A DNA stretch of 64,000 nt, taken from assembly GCA_024698925.1 (NCBI GenBank), contig JAILQO010000008.1, positions 41,331 to 105,330 of the forward strand, written 5' to 3'. The position numbers and the translations under genes are program-made. Below the pieces are notes generated by a model. It worked only from the letters and a program-made list of their open reading frames with translations. It made no database searches and had not been told where the DNA came from. The number at the start of each line of letters is the position of its first letter. The first letter of the stretch is position 1. Shown here piece after piece: positions 62,415-64,000 of this stretch. Source of the stretch: Bacteroidaceae bacterium. GTDB taxonomy: Bacteria > Bacteroidota > Bacteroidia > Bacteroidales > Bacteroidaceae.

Positions 62415-62466
62415 CTCTCCTTTTGGGGAACCTCCCCTTTTGGGGGAACCTCTTCTTTTTGGGAAG
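62415..62466. repeat. Three tandem 17-18 base units of CTCC-TTTT-GGGGAAC type
   Basis: Units at 62415-62431, 62432-62449 and 62450-62466. Each unit is itself a CCCC-TTTT-GGGG-like dyad. Confidence 0.7.
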
Positions 62467-62590
62467 CGTAGCTTTCTTTTTCTTCTAAAGGAGAATAGCA
62501 TCCTCCACCCTTTCTTTTTCTTTGCTTCTTTCTTGTTCTTTCGTTTTTGGATCATTCTTGAAGTATCAAGCGTCGCAAAGCGCCGAGCGC

Positions 62591-62632
62591 GTCATTCGTC
62601 ATTCATCATTCGTCATTCATCATTCGTCGTCC
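62591..62632. repeat. Tandem heptamers (G/A)TCATTC
   Basis: Five clean copies and one degenerate copy: GTCATTC, GTCATTC, ATCATTC, GTCATTC, ATCATTC, GTCGTCC. Confidence 0.7.
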
Positions 62633-62650
62633 CTTAAGTAATCGCACCAA

Positions 62651-62819
62651 GAGATGTGCACATTTTATACCCAAAAACCTATACATTTCTTCCAAGAAAT
62701 GTGCACATTTCTTACCCTAAAACCTATACCTTTTTTATCCCCCTTGATTTAGTGAGCTGAATTTACTGATTATGTGCCCACTTGTGTCAATTTCTTTCTG
62801 AAACTGTGCACATTCTCCT
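62651..62819. repeat. Direct repeats around ATGTGCACAT
   Basis: Two copies of about 44 bases (62651-62693 and 62696-62740), both with GTGCACATTT, TACCC, AAAACCTATACC-like parts; a third partial copy (CTGTGCACATTC) lies at 62804-62815. Confidence 0.65.
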
Positions 62820-62982
62820 CAGATGTTTCCTAAACTGCTGCACAGTCGACTCGCGGTTGAAAAAGTATTACGTTCCGATTAAGTTACTTCGACTGCTAAA
62901 ATCCAGTGAATCGATTCAAACGATCAATTGAATTGGAAGGTAGCTCAGGAATACTTCACGCAGAAGATGGGCTCGAAGGAAC

Positions 62983-63132
62983 TGGCTGTTTGCTGTTGAT
63001 GAAACCACCATCAACTACCACCTGAGGCAGATAGATGAGAGTGGTGAAGTCCATTTGTCCGACGCTATTCGAAAAATTCCAATTCTCTCGGACAAATGGA
63101 ATGAGCAGGGCGTTCGGCCGTCGTTGGTATAT
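62983..63132 (+). pseudogene. Fragment resembling the RhuM-family DNA-binding domain
   Basis: One frame reads WLFAVDETTINYHLRQIDES then GEVHLSDAIRKIPI and RPSLVYR. The first part resembles the helix-turn-helix of RhuM-like proteins (pattern LFxVDxxTINYHLKQIxESGExxxxxAIRKI). Upstream the frame loses likeness and has no start; downstream it passes into repeat-like DNA. It is likely a relic of a RhuM gene, read from memory of the family pattern, not from a search. Confidence 0.4.
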
Positions 63133-63620
63133 CGTAGCGTAGGCGTAGACAAAGTTGCGAGTAAGCGAGCGGAGAGCCAAACTCGTTTGGGCTATTCCGA
63201 GCGTGAAAAAGTTAGAACGCAGTTCAAAGGCGTAGCGTAAGGCGTAGCTTAGGCCGAGGATAGAGGTGGCCGAGAACAAGCCGAGACCTTCGAGAGAGGT
63301 TCGAGAGACCTTCTTGGACTAGCCAAGCGACCAAGGTCGAGCGCGAGAAGCCAAGCCGAGTCTTTCGTTAGGGTAAGAAGAGGGTAAGAAGACTCCAAGA
63401 AGATCCCATGAAGGAGGATAAAGGGTGAAAAGTTCGACTTTCTACCTTATAATAGGGGAAAAAGCGAAATGTTACGGCTGAAAGTTAGAAAAAGTGTATC
63501 AAATTTACAAATACCGAACTTTCGTGTGTATTAAGTGTATGTGTGAAAGCGTAGCCATAGTTCAGACGGACGATTGCGTCGGAGATGGCAGGCTATATCC
63601 ATACTCTACTCATACTGTTT

Positions 63621-63708
63621 GAGTATGCCTAGAGTATGCCTAGAGTATGCTTAGAGTATGCTTAGAGTATGGCTAGAAGCAGGCTAGAGTATGGCTACAG
63701 TATGGGTA
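63621..63708. repeat. Eight tandem 11-base units GAGTATGCCTA
   Basis: Units start every 11 bases: two of GAGTATGCCTA, two of GAGTATGCTTA, then GAGTATGGCTA, a divergent GAAGCAGGCTA, GAGTATGGCTA, and CAGTATGGGTA. Just before, CATACTCTACTCATACTG gives the theme in the opposite orientation. Confidence 0.85.
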
Positions 63709-63734
63709 AAGCCTCATTTTCTTGAAGAGGATGG

Positions 63735-63836
63735 ACCGTTGGAGAACGGTGTTTTCATGAACATATGTTCGTGGGACTTTCCAGATATGTTCATAAGGGG
63801 TGGAAACCTATGTTCGTGAGGCAATGAACATAGGTT
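63735..63836. promoter_or_regulatory. Cluster of GAACATA dyads, possible operator sites
   Basis: ACCGTT-GGAG-AACGGT hairpin (63735-63750); perfect 12-base palindrome GAACATATGTTC (63759-63770); half-site ATATGTTCAT (63785-63794); 11-base arms AACCTATGTTC/GAACATAGGTT (63805-63815 and 63826-63836). They lie 110-200 bases before the promoter of the next gene. Confidence 0.45.
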
Positions 63837-63944
63837 GGGCAGAAAAAGGGATTGTTCGGAGCCGAAAAGATGAGAAAAACGATAATTTAGTGAGAGAATG
63901 TGTTAATTGTCGTGATATTCTGCATTGGTTTCAAGAGAAATTTG

Positions 63945-63952
63945 TATCTTTG
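63945..63952 (+). promoter_or_regulatory. Promoter -7 box of the gene at the right edge
   Basis: TATCTTTG, 12 bases before the ATG at 63965; ATTG at 63924-63927 is 17 bases upstream. Confidence 0.5.
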
Positions 63953-63964
63953 TAACCAATAACA

Positions 63965-64000
63965 ATGAAAACATCCATTATGGACAAAGACATCAATCGC
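63965..64000 (+). CDS. First codons of a gene that runs off the window
   Basis: ATG at 63965 gives MKTSIMDKDINR with the frame open to the edge; the in-frame ATG at 63980 (MDKDINR) could also be the start. A -7 box directly upstream supports a gene here. Too little is visible to name it. Confidence 0.4.
   Translation, partial: MKTSIMDKDINR

Larger units (their letters stand above)
62556..63964. other. Gene-poor region of about 1.4 kb holding several repeat families
   Basis: Apart from the RhuM-like fragment I see no gene. It contains heptamers, GTGCACAT repeats, a stretch rich in GCGTAG/GCCGAG/CGAGA (63134-63360), an 11-base tandem repeat (63621-63708) and GAACATA dyads (63735-63836). Open frames inside it are shadows of repeat DNA. 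Confidence 0.6.

Noticed and set aside
62956..63279. Open frame of 107 codons on the minus strand in the repeat island.
   Set aside because: No family likeness, repeat-like DNA, overlaps the RhuM-like fragment on the other strand, and no promoter box fits.

Overview
The window is a chromosomal stretch from a member of the Bacteroidales, most likely a Prevotella-like genus. Evidence: a SusC/SusD pair; promoters of the Bacteroidetes type (TTTG or TTG, about 19-21 bases, then TAnnTTTG); a MurF-Alr fusion; GH43 and GH127 secreted glycosidases; GSCFA, DUF4924 and FISUMP-like proteins; and a large load of small dispersed palindromic repeats. I see no plasmid, phage, insertion sequence with an intact transposase, or CRISPR array. 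GC is close to 50 percent by eye.

Layout. 1-4.6 kb: end of a polysaccharide-utilisation pair (SusD partial, SusC) behind a sigma-70/ECF factor, all on the minus strand. 4.7-11.8 kb: a tight minus-strand operon (lysE-type exporter, DUF4924, rfbD, prfC, tsaC, ClC channel, fmt), mostly translation-related. 11.9-14.3 kb: ROK sugar kinase and peptidase T (plus). 14.3-17.4 kb: a lipoprotein, then rplY-pth-hslR (minus). 17.7-22.9 kb: a very large secreted protein of uncertain enzymatic class and a type I asparaginase (plus). 22.9-24.1 kb: repeat-rich gap and an outer-membrane barrel protein. 24.4-30.8 kb: a complete glycine-cleavage operon headed by its own lipoate ligase (lplA-gcvT-gcvH-gcvPA-gcvPB-lpd). 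30.8-33.8 kb: BrkB-like membrane protein, DAACS symporter and a small secreted protein. 33.9 kb: tRNA-Arg(CCG), followed at once by a GH43 enzyme. 36-40 kb: nitroreductase, MurF-Alr, GSCFA. 40.1-47.3 kb: dxs-trkA, TonB receptor, amidase, MCE protein. 47.6-49.9 kb: dnaA and a second nitroreductase. 50-52.6 kb: GH127. 52.7-55.7 kb: class II (B12) ribonucleotide reductase and folB. 55.8-58.2 kb: divergent threonine-catabolism pair (tdh/kbl). 58.4-62.2 kb: asnA, YjjG-like phosphatase, His-rich Zn/Cd P-type ATPase. 62.2-64 kb: a gene-poor island packed with several unrelated repeat families, a decayed RhuM-like fragment and the first codons of another gene.

Functional links. Threonine can be split by Tdh and Kbl into glycine and acetyl-CoA, and the glycine-cleavage operon can then oxidise the glycine. 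LplA probably lipoylates GcvH, and Lpd reoxidises it. The SusCD pair, GH43, GH127 and the 1369-residue protein point to plant or host glycan degradation, although they are not in one locus.

The most unusual content is not a gene set but a family of GC-rich imperfect palindromes (about 35 bases, core CTCCC/GGGAG) present about eight times between 12.9 and 25.3 kb. Most copies lie inside reading frames: at the N-termini of PepT and Pth, in the middle of the large secreted protein, and as the C-terminal tail of LplA. Two of these insertions are inverted pairs with the same spacing. Other repeats include a 102-base palindromic array with 21-base phasing, an 11-base tandem repeat and a palindrome that contains the pepT stop codon.
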